Shown piece after piece: positions 55,880 through 64,000 of a stretch of DNA of 64,000 nucleotides (within the stretch, counting starts at the first letter, position 1; every line of letters starts with the position of its first letter). The notes beneath the pieces were generated by a model, which made no database searches, was not told the origin of the DNA, and worked only from the letters and a program-made list of their open reading frames with translations. The stretch is from Arachnia propionica. Lineage in GTDB: Bacteria > Actinomycetota > Actinomycetes > Propionibacteriales > Propionibacteriaceae. Made by a program: the position numbers and the translations under genes. The stretch is taken from NCBI RefSeq assembly GCF_037055325.1, contig NZ_CP146373.1, positions 2,170,001 to 2,234,000 of the forward strand, given 5' to 3'.

Positions 55880-56926
55880 TCAGTACTGCTCGGTCTCGGC
55901 GTAGTCTTCGTCCGCTTCGGTGTCGATGTCATCCTCGCCCTCGTGCTCCTGGTCGTAGCGCTCGATGGCCTGGATCGGGTCGAACCCCGGGGCGGCGTCG
56001 CGCAACGAAAGCCCCAGGTTGTGCAGGGTGACCTTGACCTCGAGGATTGACTTGGAGCCGAAATTACGGATGTCGAGGAGGTCCTCCTCGGAGCGGGCGA
56101 CAAGCTCACCGACTGTGTGGATGCCTTCCCGCTTGAGGCAGTTGTAGGAACGAACCGACAGGTTCAGGTCCTCGACGGGCAGGTTCAGCGACTCGGCGAT
56201 CTGCTCATCCACGGGCGAGGGCCCCATCTCGATGCCCTCTGCGTTGACGTTGAGTTCACGAGCCAGGCCGAAGAGTTCCACCAGGGTCCGTCCAGCGGAT
56301 GCGACGGCGTCTCGGGGCGCCATGGAGGGCTTGGTCTCGACGTCAATGATGAGACGGTCGAAGTCGGTGCGCTGCGCCACGCGGGTGGCCTCCACCTTGT
56401 AGCTCACCTTCAGCACGGGAGAGTAGATGGAGTCGACGGGGATCCGTCCGATCTCCGCGTCGGGATCCTTGTTGAGGACGCTGGAAACGTATCCACGACC
56501 ACGTTCGACCACGAGCTCCATCTCAAGTTTGCCGCCTTCGCTGAGGGTGGCGATGTGCAGTTCGGGGTTGTGCACCTCGACCCCAGCCGGCGGTTGGATG
56601 TCGGCCGCGGTGACCTCACCGGCTCCCGCCTTGCGCAGGTACATGACCACAGGTTCGTCCTCCTCGGAGGACAGGACCAGGCCCTTGAGGTTGAGGATGA
56701 TCTCGGTGACGTCCTCGACGACGCCCTCCAGGGTGGAGAACTCGTGCTGGTTGCCCTCGATCTTGATGGAGGTCACTGCCGCGCCCGGGATAGACGACAG
56801 CAGGGTGCGACGCATCGAGTTGCCGAGGGTGTAACCGAAACCGGGTTCGAGGGGCTCGATGATGAACCGTGACCGGTGTTCGGAAACCGTCTCTTCCGAC
56901 AGGGTCGGACGCTGTGCGATGAGCAT
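55880..56926 (-). CDS. rpoA: DNA-directed RNA polymerase subunit alpha
   Basis: This is the assembly platform and promoter-contacting subunit of RNA polymerase. The 348 residues start [14 protein letters not shown]. The NTD has [25 protein letters not shown], and the CTD helix-hairpin-helix reads [19 protein letters not shown] near residues 275-295. An acidic tail of about 30 residues follows. The ATG at 56926 has GGAAGAAA in front; a far longer frame upstream is not coding. It lies between rpsD and rplQ. Confidence 0.97.
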   Translation of the reverse strand: MLIAQRPTLSEETVSEHRSRFIIEPLEPGFGYTLGNSMRRTLLSSIPGAAVTSIKIEGNQHEFSTLEGVVEDVTEIILNLKGLVLSSEEDEPVVMYLRKAGAGEVTAADIQPPAGVEVHNPELHIATLSEGGKLEMELVVERGRGYVSSVLNKDPDAEIGRIPVDSIYSPVLKVSYKVEATRVAQRTDFDRLIIDVETKPSMAPRDAVASAGRTLVELFGLARELNVNAEGIEMGPSPVDEQIAESLNLPVEDLNLSVRSYNCLKREGIHTVGELVARSEEDLLDIRNFGSKSILEVKVTLHNLGLSLRDAAPGFDPIQAIERYDQEHEGEDDIDTEADEDYAETEQY

Positions 56927-57057
56927 TTTCTTCCTTCCCGCGCCACCCACTATTTGATGGCGCGAATACCGCGACCGGAACCGCTCCGGCTGCGGGGCCC
57001 GGAAACCCGAGCTGGGGTGACCGGCAGTTGTGGTGCCGATCACCCCGGTGGCGTCTA

Positions 57058-57663
57058 CTACTTGGAGTAGAGCTCGACGATCATCTGCTCCTGGACGTCG
57101 ATCACGATCTGTTCGCGGACGGGGAGCTGGTGGACGAGGATGCGCATCCGGTTGGGGCGGGCCTCGAGCCACGCGGGAACGGAGCGCTCGCCGTGGGTTT
57201 CACGAGCCACCACGAGCGGGTGGATGTTCATCGACTTCTCGGCGACGTCGATGATGTCGTGAGCCTTGACACGGTACGACGGGATGTTCACCTTCTTGCC
57301 ATTGACGAGGAAGTGACCGTGCACCACGAGCTGGCGGGCCTGCCTGCGGGTGGCAGCAAAACCTGCGCGGTACACAACGTTGTCGAGACGCGATTCGAGG
57401 ATCTGCAGCAGGTTGTCACCAGTTTTGCCTGGGTGACGGTCCGCCTCCTCGTAGTAGCGGCTGAACTGCTTCTCGAGGACGCCGTAGGCGAAACGGGCCT
57501 TCTGCTTCTCCTTGAGCTGCAGCGAGTACTCGGAGTCCTTGGTGCGACCGCGACCGTGGACGCCGGGCGGGTAGGGACGGCGTTCGAAAGCCTTGTCGTT
57601 GCCAACCAGGTCGGTCCCGAGGCGACGGGACTTCTTGGTCATGGGGCCGGTGTAACGAGCCAT
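57058..57663 (-). CDS. rpsD: 30S ribosomal protein S4
   Basis: S4 is a primary 16S rRNA binder and starts 30S assembly. The 201 residues start [19 protein letters not shown] and contain the S4 RNA-binding domain from about residue 92 ([27 protein letters not shown]). It ends VELYSK. This is the zinc-free form without the N-terminal cysteines. It lies between rpsK and rpoA. Confidence 0.97.
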   Translation of the reverse strand: MARYTGPMTKKSRRLGTDLVGNDKAFERRPYPPGVHGRGRTKDSEYSLQLKEKQKARFAYGVLEKQFSRYYEEADRHPGKTGDNLLQILESRLDNVVYRAGFAATRRQARQLVVHGHFLVNGKKVNIPSYRVKAHDIIDVAEKSMNIHPLVVARETHGERSVPAWLEARPNRMRILVHQLPVREQIVIDVQEQMIVELYSK

Positions 57664-57693
57664 TTTCTCTTCAGTCCTTTACTTCTCGGGCGC

Positions 57694-58098
57694 TCAGACG
57701 CGGCGACGCTTCGGCGGACGGCAGCCGTTGTGCGGCACGGGCGTGACGTCGGAGATGGTTCCGACCTCAAGGCCCACGGCGCCCAGCGAGCGGATCGCGG
57801 TCTCACGGCCCGACCCCGGGCCCTTGACGAACACGTCGACGCGCTTCATGCCGTGCTCCATGGCGCGACGGCCAGCGGCCTCGGCTGCCATCTGGGCGGC
57901 GAAGGGGGTCGACTTGCGGGAGCCCTTGAAGCCGACGGTGCCGGCGGAGGCCCAGGAGATCACTGCCCCATTGGGATCAGTGATCGAGATGATCGTGTTG
58001 TTGAAGGTGCTCTTGATGTGAGCCTGTCCGGCGAGGACGTTCTTCTTCTCCTTGCGGCGCACCTTGGTCTTGGCGGCCTGCTTGCGGCTTGTTGCCAT
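57694..58098 (-). CDS. rpsK: 30S ribosomal protein S11
   Basis: S11 lies on the 30S platform near the Shine-Dalgarno helix. The 134 residues include the core [22 protein letters not shown] and the C-terminal [12 protein letters not shown]. The extended, lysine-rich N-terminus is typical of actinobacteria. It is separated from rpsM by 37 nt and from rpsD by 30 nt. Confidence 0.97.
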   Translation of the reverse strand: MATSRKQAAKTKVRRKEKKNVLAGQAHIKSTFNNTIISITDPNGAVISWASAGTVGFKGSRKSTPFAAQMAAEAAGRRAMEHGMKRVDVFVKGPGSGRETAIRSLGAVGLEVGTISDVTPVPHNGCRPPKRRRV

Positions 58099-58135
58099 CA
58101 GTAGTCAAATCTCCTGTCTCAGCTCACCGCGCGGG

Positions 58136-58510
58136 TCAGCGTGCCTTCTTCTTGCCGGCCACGGCCTTCTTCTTGCCCTTGCGGGTGCGCGCATTGGTGC
58201 GGGTGCGCTGACCACGGACCGGGAGGCCACTGCGGTGACGACGGCCCTGGTAGTTACCGATCTCGACCTTACGGCGAATGTCGGCGGCAACGGTACGACG
58301 GAGGTCACCCTCGATCTCGTAGTTGCCTTCGATGTGGTCACGCAGCGCGACGAGCTGCTCGTCGGTGAGCTGGTGGACACGGAGATCGCCGCTGACACCG
58401 GTGGCGGCGAGGGTCTCGGCGGCGCGGGTGCGACCGATCCCGAAGATGTAGGTGAGGGCGACCTCCAGGCGCTTGTCGCGCGGCAGGTCGACACCAACGA
58501 GGCGTGCCAT
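58136..58510 (-). CDS. rpsM: 30S ribosomal protein S13
   Basis: S13 bridges the head of the 30S subunit to the 50S. The 124 residues start [26 protein letters not shown] and end in a basic tail ([13 protein letters not shown]). The helical H2TH-like region and [14 protein letters not shown] are standard. It is separated from rpmJ by an unusual 250-bp gap, in which no gene is seen. Confidence 0.97.
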   Translation of the reverse strand: MARLVGVDLPRDKRLEVALTYIFGIGRTRAAETLAATGVSGDLRVHQLTDEQLVALRDHIEGNYEIEGDLRRTVAADIRRKVEIGNYQGRRHRSGLPVRGQRTRTNARTRKGKKKAVAGKKKAR

Positions 58511-58760
58511 GTTCTACCTTTCAGTGTTTCCGGTCCCTATGGGCTTCCGCCCGATCAGGTCGGGGACCGCGAAGGTGTGTGGCGTGTCGCGTCCCCTCCT
58601 GGCGCGCGGCGGTTCTGTCGCCGCAAAGGGGCCTTGGCCTTCGTCCAAGGGTCGGGAGTCACCGTTTCCGGCGGCCCTTGCGATCACGTTGTGTTCACTT
58701 GTCAGGCGGGCTGGGCGACCTGCCCCGTTCCGCGATGTTCTGCGATCCCTCGTCGGGTTG

Positions 58761-58874
58761 TCAGCCCTGACGCTGCTTGTGGCGCGGGTTGTCGCAGATC
58801 ACCATCACACGACCGTGCCGGCGAATAACCTTGCACTTGTCGCAGATCTTCTTGACGCTCGGCTGAACCTTCAT
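58761..58874 (-). CDS. rpmJ: 50S ribosomal protein L36
   Basis: This 37-residue zinc-ribbon ribosomal protein starts [23 protein letters not shown] and ends [11 protein letters not shown]. The Cys/Cys/Cys/His zinc ligands are all present, so it is the zinc-containing (C+) form. Its stop is 250 nt before rpsM on the same strand, and infA is 227 nt upstream with a terminator between them. A hairpin lies in its leader. Confidence 0.96.
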
Positions 58875-58899
58875 TCGAGCAACCTTTTCAATCGGCGAC

Positions 58900-58917
58900 T
58901 GGGCAGTCTCCTGCCCA
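58900..58917 (-). other. leader hairpin upstream of rpmJ
   Basis: TGGGCAG and CTGCCCA flank TCTC, a perfect 7-bp stem 26 nt before the rpmJ ATG. It could be part of an mRNA leader or a weak attenuator. Its role is unknown. Confidence 0.3.
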
Positions 58918-59047
58918 ATCTGTGGTGGATGAGCCGGTCGCCGGAAATCCGGGCCATCGCAGGCACACGACAGCATCCGGGCATGGACGACCGACGACAA
59001 AGCCTACGTCACATCGCCGTTTTTGCCAACCCGCCGCGGTAAAACAG

Positions 59048-59069
59048 ACGCCCGGCCATGGCCGGGCGT
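59048..59069 (-). terminator. terminator after infA
   Basis: ACGCCCGGCCATGGCCGGGCGT is a perfect 22-bp palindrome 33 nt after the infA stop, followed on the minus strand by CTGTTTTA. It suggests that infA is terminated apart from rpmJ-rpsM, at least in part. Confidence 0.8.
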
Positions 59070-59101
59070 TGAGAATTCACACGTGTTCAGGACCTGGCTG
59101 G

Positions 59102-59323
59102 TCACTTGTGCCGGTACACGATACGACCGCGGGTGAGGTCGTAGGGGGAAAGCTCGACGACCACTCGGTCAGCGGGCAGGATGCGGATGTAATGCTGGCG
59201 CATTTTTCCGCTGATGGTGGTCAGAACCTTGTGCCCGTTGGGCAACTCAACGCGAAACATTGCGTTGGGCAACGCCTCGACCACGGTCCCCTCGAGTTCG
59301 AGGGCTCCTTCTTTCTTCGCCAT
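59102..59323 (-). CDS. infA: translation initiation factor IF-1
   Basis: This 73-residue OB-fold protein binds the 30S A site during initiation. It contains [29 protein letters not shown] and ends YRHK-like. The actinobacterial N-terminal MAKKEGA is intact. It lies upstream of rpmJ and starts the alpha-operon cluster. A 140-bp gap separates it from the divergent YciI gene. Confidence 0.97.
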   Translation of the reverse strand: MAKKEGALELEGTVVEALPNAMFRVELPNGHKVLTTISGKMRQHYIRILPADRVVVELSPYDLTRGRIVYRHK

Positions 59324-59463
59324 GTGCTCTCAATCGTCGATGGAAACCGGTTTCCGGGCGCGGTGGGAAACCGCAATACTTGAGGCAGTTTACGCGGCAC
59401 GTGGCGACGCCCCAAATCCACCCCGGAAGGGTTACCACCGCCGCGGCGCCGTACCGTTGACCC

Positions 59464-59748
59464 ATGCAGTATTTCGCCGTTCATTACACCTACGTCAACG
59501 ACACCGAGCTCATCGCCCGTCACCGCCCCGATCACCGGGCCTTCCTGTCAAGCCTGACCGGCAAGGGGCTCATCGCGGGTGGGGCCTACCCCGAGGCCGC
59601 ACCCCCATCGGCCCTCCTCGTGGTCAAGGCCGAGAACGCCGAGGCTGTCTCCGATCTGCTCGCCGACGATCCGTTCCGGCTCAACAATGTGCTGGCCGAT
59701 GTCCGTATAGTCCACTGGACCCCGGTGATCGGAGTATTTGCGGAGTAG
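59464..59748 (+). CDS. YciI family protein
   Basis: This 94-residue alpha/beta protein of the YciI/DGPF type starts MQYFAVHYTYVNDTELIARHRPDHRAFL. It carries the His-Asp (RPDHRAFL) pair and the LLADDPFRLNNV segment of the family. The cellular role of stand-alone YciI proteins is unknown. A GTACCGT box shortly before the ATG may be the -10 of a leaderless message. It is divergent from infA. Confidence 0.87.
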   Translation: MQYFAVHYTYVNDTELIARHRPDHRAFLSSLTGKGLIAGGAYPEAAPPSALLVVKAENAEAVSDLLADDPFRLNNVLADVRIVHWTPVIGVFAE

Positions 59749-59774
59749 TTTCCGTCTTCCATTGTTCAGCCACC

Positions 59775-60012
59775 TATGCGATGTCCCTGTCAACGGATCG
59801 GCTTCTTCGGAGCTGATGAGTACCGGCAACTCAGCACGGATATGGGCCACGTTGTCCGGCTTTCCCGCCCAGCGTGTGCCCTCCATCAGGTTCACGAACA
59901 ACTCTGCACTCGGCGTGAACCCGCAACACGGATCCGCCCGGTAGGCATCTACCCAGGTTTCATCGCGGGTCAGCCAGTCCGTGCGCCAGACACAAGCACC
60001 CCTACCGGTTCC
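59775..60012 (-). pseudogene. decayed alpha/beta hydrolase (lysophospholipase-like) fragment
   Basis: A minus-strand open stretch reads DWLTRDETWVDAYRADPCCGF, then LPVLISSEEADPLTG. These match the cap region and the Asp-containing strand of serine aminopeptidase S33/lysophospholipase-like hydrolases. The N-terminal half with the GxSxG nucleophile is absent, the frame is blocked upstream, and the last part with the catalytic His is missing. About 390 bp between yciI and the DUF1707 gene hold this remnant and nothing else recognisable. Confidence 0.55.
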
Positions 60013-60137
60013 TCACCAGGCAACCAGCTACGGCTGTACAGGGGGTGATTATCGAAGGCTGGGATCACACGGACAGCGGGTTCGTTCGTGGCTAGAGACT
60101 ACTCATCCCGGACCACTTCACACGGCTGGTTTCCTGC

Positions 60138-60518
60138 TCAAACCAGCCACAGCAGCAGGATGGCCACAATGGCCAGCAGGGTCGCAGCACCCGCGATTGC
60201 TCCGAAGGCAACCCAGCCGACACGCGCCGGGGTGCGGATCTCGCCAACCTGCCCCGCAGGTAGGTTTCCTTCACCGACGATCGCAGGAGTGTTGACCGCA
60301 GCCGCCGGGAGCTGTTCCACCACCGGGACCAGTTCGCCCAGGGTCTTGGCCGCGTAGATCACATCCATGGACTGCCGATAGGCATCCGCGTCCAGCCGAC
60401 CATCTGCGAAGGCATCCGAAACCCGCTTCGTCAATGATTCCCGCTCCGCATCATCAACTGCTTCGCCAGCGCGTTGAAGATACCGGGAAGATGGTGGCAA
60501 GTTGCTCATGCGATCCAT
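60138..60518 (-). CDS. DUF1707 domain membrane protein
   Basis: This 126-residue protein has a DUF1707 (SHOCT-like) domain at about residues 15-65 (VDDAERESLTKRVSDAFADGRLDADAYRQSMDVIYAAKTLGEL) and a C-terminal membrane helix (GAIAGAATLLAIVAILLLWL). DUF1707 proteins are common in actinobacteria; none has a firm function. The ATG at 60518 or 60509 has no ribosome binding site; a TACCAT box 7 nt before 60509 hints at a leaderless message. It is followed by nothing coding on its strand. Confidence 0.8.
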   Translation of the reverse strand: MDRMSNLPPSSRYLQRAGEAVDDAERESLTKRVSDAFADGRLDADAYRQSMDVIYAAKTLGELVPVVEQLPAAAVNTPAIVGEGNLPAGQVGEIRTPARVGWVAFGAIAGAATLLAIVAILLLWLV

Positions 60519-60535
60519 GGTAAAAGCCGTGGACG

Positions 60536-61363
60536 TCACTCGCCGAGCGGCCCGAAAGGGATGCCGCGGGCGGTCAGTTCCGTTTCTCCCCCATCGGCTT
60601 CTGTGAGCACCCAAAGCCCGCGCTCCGTAATGGCCACAGTGTTCTCCCAGTGGGCTCCGCGCTCCCCGTCGCGGCTTCGCACCGTCCATTCATCGGCAGC
60701 GACCACCGTCTGATGCAGCCCCAGGGTCAGCATCGGTTCCACCGCGATGGCCATCCCCACGCCGAGACGTGGGTTGGGGCGGAACCTGAACTGATTCGGA
60801 ACGTCCGGCTCCATGTGCATGTGGGAACCAATCCCGTGTCCCGTGTAGTCGCGCAGCGATCCATACCGACGCGGCTGGCACTTGACGCACTGTTCGATGG
60901 CCCGCGACACGTCTCCGACGCGACCGCCGTCACGGACAGCGGCGATGCCGGCCCACATGGCCTGCCGGGTGGCCTCCAGCATCTCGAGATCCTCCGCCCG
61001 GGCCTCACCGACCACGAAACTCCGGGCCGCATCACCATGCCATCCCTCCACCACGGCGCCGAAATCGATGGAAACGAGATCGCCGTCGCAGATCACGCGA
61101 TCACCGGGGACACCGTGAACCAGTTCGTCGTTCACGGAGATGCAGGCGACACCGGAAAACGGCGCGCCATACTCGGCGCCGTATCCCAGGAAATTCGAGG
61201 TCGCACCCCGCTCCGCGAGCACTGTTCGGCCCACCTCATCGATCTCGGCGGTCGTGACGCCCACTGCGGTGGCCTCCTGCATCCGGCGCAGCCCCTCGGC
61301 CACGACTAGCCCCGCGGCGCGCATTTTCAGCAGCTGTTCGGGCGTCTTGATCTCGATCGACAT
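60536..61363 (-). CDS. map: type I methionine aminopeptidase
   Basis: This metalloenzyme removes N-terminal Met. The 275 residues start MSIEIKTPEQLLKMRAAG. The pita-bread metal ligands are present: ISVNDELVHGVPG (His), CDGDLVSIDFGA (Asp), TGHGIGSHMHMEP and the late VAEPM-type Glu. The start at 61363 lies just before the adk stop, with no gap, so translation is probably coupled. It follows secY-adk as in most actinobacteria. An ORF starting further upstream is out of frame in adk. Confidence 0.93.
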   Translation of the reverse strand: MSIEIKTPEQLLKMRAAGLVVAEGLRRMQEATAVGVTTAEIDEVGRTVLAERGATSNFLGYGAEYGAPFSGVACISVNDELVHGVPGDRVICDGDLVSIDFGAVVEGWHGDAARSFVVGEARAEDLEMLEATRQAMWAGIAAVRDGGRVGDVSRAIEQCVKCQPRRYGSLRDYTGHGIGSHMHMEPDVPNQFRFRPNPRLGVGMAIAVEPMLTLGLHQTVVAADEWTVRSRDGERGAHWENTVAITERGLWVLTEADGGETELTARGIPFGPLGE

Positions 61364-61364
61364 C

Positions 61365-61937
61365 TCAGGCCTTGTGCGCCGCCACCGCATCGAGCATGCG
61401 CTGCCGCACTTCCTCGACGGTTCCGGTTCCCTCCACCTCAACGAGCAGCCCTTGCCGCTCGTAGTGGAAGAGCAGCGGTGCGGTCTGGCCGGCATAGACC
61501 TCCATGCGGCGCCTGATGGTGTCTTCGTTGTCGTCCGTACGCCCTTCCTTCTGGGCTCGGTCCAGCAGGCGCGCGACCAGCACGTCGGGTTCCACCACCA
61601 ACGAGACCACGACATTGAGGCGCTGCCGCTGATGGGAAAGGTTGTGGTCCAGGAAGTGCACTTGATGCATGGTGCGTGGGAAACCGTCGAGGAGAAACCC
61701 AGAGGAGCAGTCATCCTCGGCCAGACGATCGGCAACGATGGCCTCCGTGACGTCGTCGGGCACGTATTCTCCGGCGTCGATCAAGGCCTTGACTTTGACG
61801 CCCAGCTCGGTGCCGTTGCGGATGTTGGCCCGGAAGATGTCGCCGGTCGATATGGCTGGTATCGCATATGCGTCGGCCAGCGCTGTGGCCTGGGTACCCT
61901 TGCCTGCTCCGGGGGCACCCATGATGAGCATTCTCAC
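61365..61937 (-). CDS. adk: adenylate kinase
   Basis: Adk balances ATP, ADP and AMP. The 190 residues start [24 protein letters not shown] with the P-loop GAPGAGKGT; the AMP-binding DGFPRT and the short form without a zinc LID ([14 protein letters not shown]) are visible. It begins with a GTG that overlaps the secY stop by 4 bases. The order secY-adk-map is the standard one. Confidence 0.96.
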   Translation of the reverse strand: MRMLIMGAPGAGKGTQATALADAYAIPAISTGDIFRANIRNGTELGVKVKALIDAGEYVPDDVTEAIVADRLAEDDCSSGFLLDGFPRTMHQVHFLDHNLSHQRQRLNVVVSLVVEPDVLVARLLDRAQKEGRTDDNEDTIRRRMEVYAGQTAPLLFHYERQGLLVEVEGTGTVEEVRQRMLDAVAAHKA

Positions 61938-63238
61938 CTCAGGAATCCTTCGTAGTTGCGTTGTTGCAGCTGACTCTCGATGCGCTTGACCGTGTCAAGG
62001 GCTACACCGACGATGATGAGGATGGAGGTCCCACCGAACGGGAAATTCTGGTTCGCGCCGACCGCGATGAACGCGAGGGTCGGAATCATCGAGATGACCG
62101 CCAAATACAACGAACCTGGCGCGGTCAGACGGTTCAGCACGTAGGTCAGGTAACGCTCCGTAGGCTTGCCCGCACGGATACCGGGAATAAAACCGCCGTA
62201 CTTCTTCATGTTGTCCGACACCTCCTCAGAGTTGAAGGTGATCGCGACGTAGAAGTAGCAGAAACCGACGATGAGCAGGAACTGCAGGGTGCTGTAAACC
62301 CAACTGTTCGTGTGGAAATTGGCAGCTATCCACTGGCCGGTTTCCGACTCGGGCCGGAAGGTGGCATAAAGAATCGGTAGATAGAGGATGGAGCTGGCGA
62401 AAATCACGGGAATGACACCGGACTGATTGACCTTCAGCGGGATGTAGGTGGTCGATCCCCCCACGAGCCTGCGTCCGACCATACGCTTGGCGTACTGCAC
62501 GGGAACGCGCCGCTGTCCCTGCTCCATGAACAAGATGCCGAGCATCACGAGCAGACCGATGGCGATGATGGCCAGGAAGAGAAACCAACCGGTGGCCCCT
62601 GGGTGGCTCTCCTTGATGGACCACAGGCCGGTCGGGAACTGAGCGGCGATCTGGGTGAAGATCAGCACGGACATGCCGTTGCCGACGCCACGATCGGTGA
62701 TCAGCTCGCCCAGCCACATGATCACGACGGTCCCGGCGGTCATGGTGAGCACCATCGTGATCAGCGGGAAGAGCTCCTGTGCGTAGAGGATGGGCCGGCT
62801 GCACTGCAACAGCTGGCCCGTGCGCGCCATGGTGACGAATGCCGTCGCCTGGAGCAGCGCCAGGACGAGGGTGAGATACCGCGTGTATTGCGTGATCTTG
62901 GCCTGCCCGGCGGCGCCCTCCTTGCGGAGGGCCTCCAGCCGCGGGATCACCACTGCGAGCAGCTGCAGGATGATCGAGGACGTGATGTAGGGCATCACGC
63001 CCAGGGCGAAGATCGTCAGGTGAAGCAGGGCACCGCCCGAGAACAGGTTGATCAGGGAGTAGAGCCCGGCCTTCGAACCTGTCGTTGCATCTGCCACGCA
63101 TGCGTTCAACGCCTGCATGTTCACGTTCGGGGCAGGGATGGTGGAACCGAGGCGGAACACCAGAAGGATCCCAAGCGTGAAGAAGATCTTCTTGCGCAGC
63201 TCAGGTGTTTTGAACGCGCTAGCGAAGGCGGAGAGCAT
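61934..63238 (-). CDS. secY: preprotein translocase subunit SecY
   Basis: SecY is the channel of the Sec translocon. The 434 residues have 10 membrane helices, with the SecY signatures GSTIPAPN near the start, [16 protein letters not shown] and the cytoplasmic loop [19 protein letters not shown]. It ends RNYEGFLR. It overlaps adk by 4 bases. Its ATG at 63238 is preceded by GAAAGAGGGG. Confidence 0.96.
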   Translation of the reverse strand: MLSAFASAFKTPELRKKIFFTLGILLVFRLGSTIPAPNVNMQALNACVADATTGSKAGLYSLINLFSGGALLHLTIFALGVMPYITSSIILQLLAVVIPRLEALRKEGAAGQAKITQYTRYLTLVLALLQATAFVTMARTGQLLQCSRPILYAQELFPLITMVLTMTAGTVVIMWLGELITDRGVGNGMSVLIFTQIAAQFPTGLWSIKESHPGATGWFLFLAIIAIGLLVMLGILFMEQGQRRVPVQYAKRMVGRRLVGGSTTYIPLKVNQSGVIPVIFASSILYLPILYATFRPESETGQWIAANFHTNSWVYSTLQFLLIVGFCYFYVAITFNSEEVSDNMKKYGGFIPGIRAGKPTERYLTYVLNRLTAPGSLYLAVISMIPTLAFIAVGANQNFPFGGTSILIIVGVALDTVKRIESQLQQRNYEGFLR

Positions 63239-63498
63239 CCGGCCCCTCTTTCAGTTGCTCAGCAAATTACCCGTCGCCCATCTCAGGCAACCCAGGCAGC
63301 GTACCAAGGGGCACGCGCATTCCCCAATGCCGCGCCACGGATGAGACCTCACGGGGGTGTCGGGCTACCGCCCCGGCGCGCACCCGTACCTCTCCGATGC
63401 GCAACTCTTCCCGAGGGTATTGCATACTTCCGGCCAGCTCTCCTATGCTTCCCGCATTGATTTCGCGACGTGACTATCGTCGTTGGTTGGGGGACATC

Positions 63499-64000
63499 AT
63501 GAAAAAAGTAATGACCGTGTACGGGACCCGTCCCGAGGGCATCAAGATGGCACCTGTCATCCGACGCCTGGAGGAGGACTCGCGTTTCGAGTCGATCTCG
63601 GTGGTCACGGGGCAGCACCGCGAGATGCTGGACCAGGTGAGTGAGGTTCTGGGAATCACCCCGACGCACGACCTCAACGTTTTCGCACCAGGCCAGACCC
63701 TCAATGAGATCATGGCCCACATCATCACACTGCTCGATCCCATTCTCGAGATGCAGCGCCCAGATGCCGTCGTGGTCCAGGGCGACACCGCCACCGTCGC
63801 CGCAGCGGCCCTGACTAGTTTCAACCGCCACATTCCCGTCGTCCATTTGGAGGCGGGACTTCGCAGCGGCGACATCGCTGCCCCGTTCCCGGAGGAGGCC
63901 AACCGCAGCATCGCGACACGGATCAGTTCCCTCCATCTGGCACCAACCCGGCAGTGCCGGTACAACCTGGAGCGGGAAGGCATCCGCGGTGAGCACATCG
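63499..64000 (+). CDS. wecB: UDP-N-acetylglucosamine 2-epimerase (partial, runs off window)
   Basis: The non-hydrolysing epimerase converts UDP-GlcNAc to UDP-ManNAc for cell-wall glycopolymers. The first 167 residues are visible. They start MKKVMTVYGTRPEGIKMAPV (Gly where most have Ala) and contain the conserved VVQGDTATVAAAALTSF and VVHLEAGLRSGD motifs. GGGGGACATC precedes the ATG. About 210 residues are missing at the right edge. It is divergent from secY across a 260-bp gap. Confidence 0.9.
   Translation, partial: MKKVMTVYGTRPEGIKMAPVIRRLEEDSRFESISVVTGQHREMLDQVSEVLGITPTHDLNVFAPGQTLNEIMAHIITLLDPILEMQRPDAVVVQGDTATVAAAALTSFNRHIPVVHLEAGLRSGDIAAPFPEEANRSIATRISSLHLAPTRQCRYNLEREGIRGEHI

Overview
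The window is a GC-rich actinobacterial chromosome segment. The best guess is the Propionibacteriaceae, with no certainty at genus level. Supporting signs are the infA-rpmJ-rpsM-rpsK-rpsD-rpoA-rplQ order, an LSU/SSU L13-S9-GlmM-CoaA-NadE-GlmS-AcpS block, many GTG starts and 4-base ATGA/GTGA overlaps, leaderless-looking promoters and an HrcA/CIRCE-type groESL control region. Most genes are conserved housekeeping genes; the accessory content sits mainly at 17.7-20.6 kb and 40.2-53.2 kb.

Layout. 0-3.4 kb: groES-groEL with two tandem CIRCE-like elements, a truncated nucleotidyltransferase remnant and a THUMP-like methyltransferase. 3.4-10.3 kb: an S4 RNA-binding protein and a complete oligopeptide ABC transporter (lipoprotein, an enlarged OppB, OppC, fused OppDF). 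10.3-15.3 kb: the t6A tRNA-modification cluster tsaD-rimI-tsaB and a GNAT-TsaE fusion, then a DEAD-box helicase with an Arg/Asp-rich N-terminus. 15.6-17.5 kb: an MFS exporter/TetR pair. 17.7-20.6 kb: an orphan type VII effector locus (DUF6507-like small protein, LXG/WXG-like toxin broken before its C-terminal toxin domain, and two lipoprotein immunity-like copies, one frameshifted). 20.6-29.4 kb: nnrD-acpS-glmS, nadE, coaA, glmM and rpsI-rplM. 29.4-31.4 kb: alkylation repair (ogt with an Ada/AlkA fusion). 31.5-34.1 kb: EF-G2 and a YccF protein. 34.1-37.3 kb: a BtuFCD-type transporter behind a cobalamin riboswitch. 37.4-40.2 kb: trmB-truA-methyltransferase and superoxide dismutase.

40.9-53.2 kb is the most interesting part: a compact type VII secretion operon. 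It encodes an RDD-FHA protein, a repeat-bearing membrane protein, an EccD-like channel, a MinD-like protein, an EccC ATPase, a two-part accessory protein and a WXG/DUF6507-like small protein. A glycine-zipper effector with its membrane immunity gene follows. Then come two more copies of the toxin-tip plus immunity unit. All three units are 839 bp, and the two extra toxin tips lack an N-terminal secretion domain. I read this as a reservoir of silent toxin/immunity cassettes for a membrane-acting polymorphic toxin. No EccB, EccE or mycosin is encoded in this locus.

53.3-64 kb: a DJ-1/PfpI protein, an N-acylglucosamine 2-epimerase family enzyme, the rplQ-rpoA-rpsD-rpsK-rpsM-rpmJ-infA block, a YciI protein, a decayed alpha/beta hydrolase fragment, a DUF1707 protein, map-adk-secY and the start of a UDP-GlcNAc 2-epimerase that runs off the window. 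I saw no tRNA, rRNA, IS element, prophage or CRISPR array.
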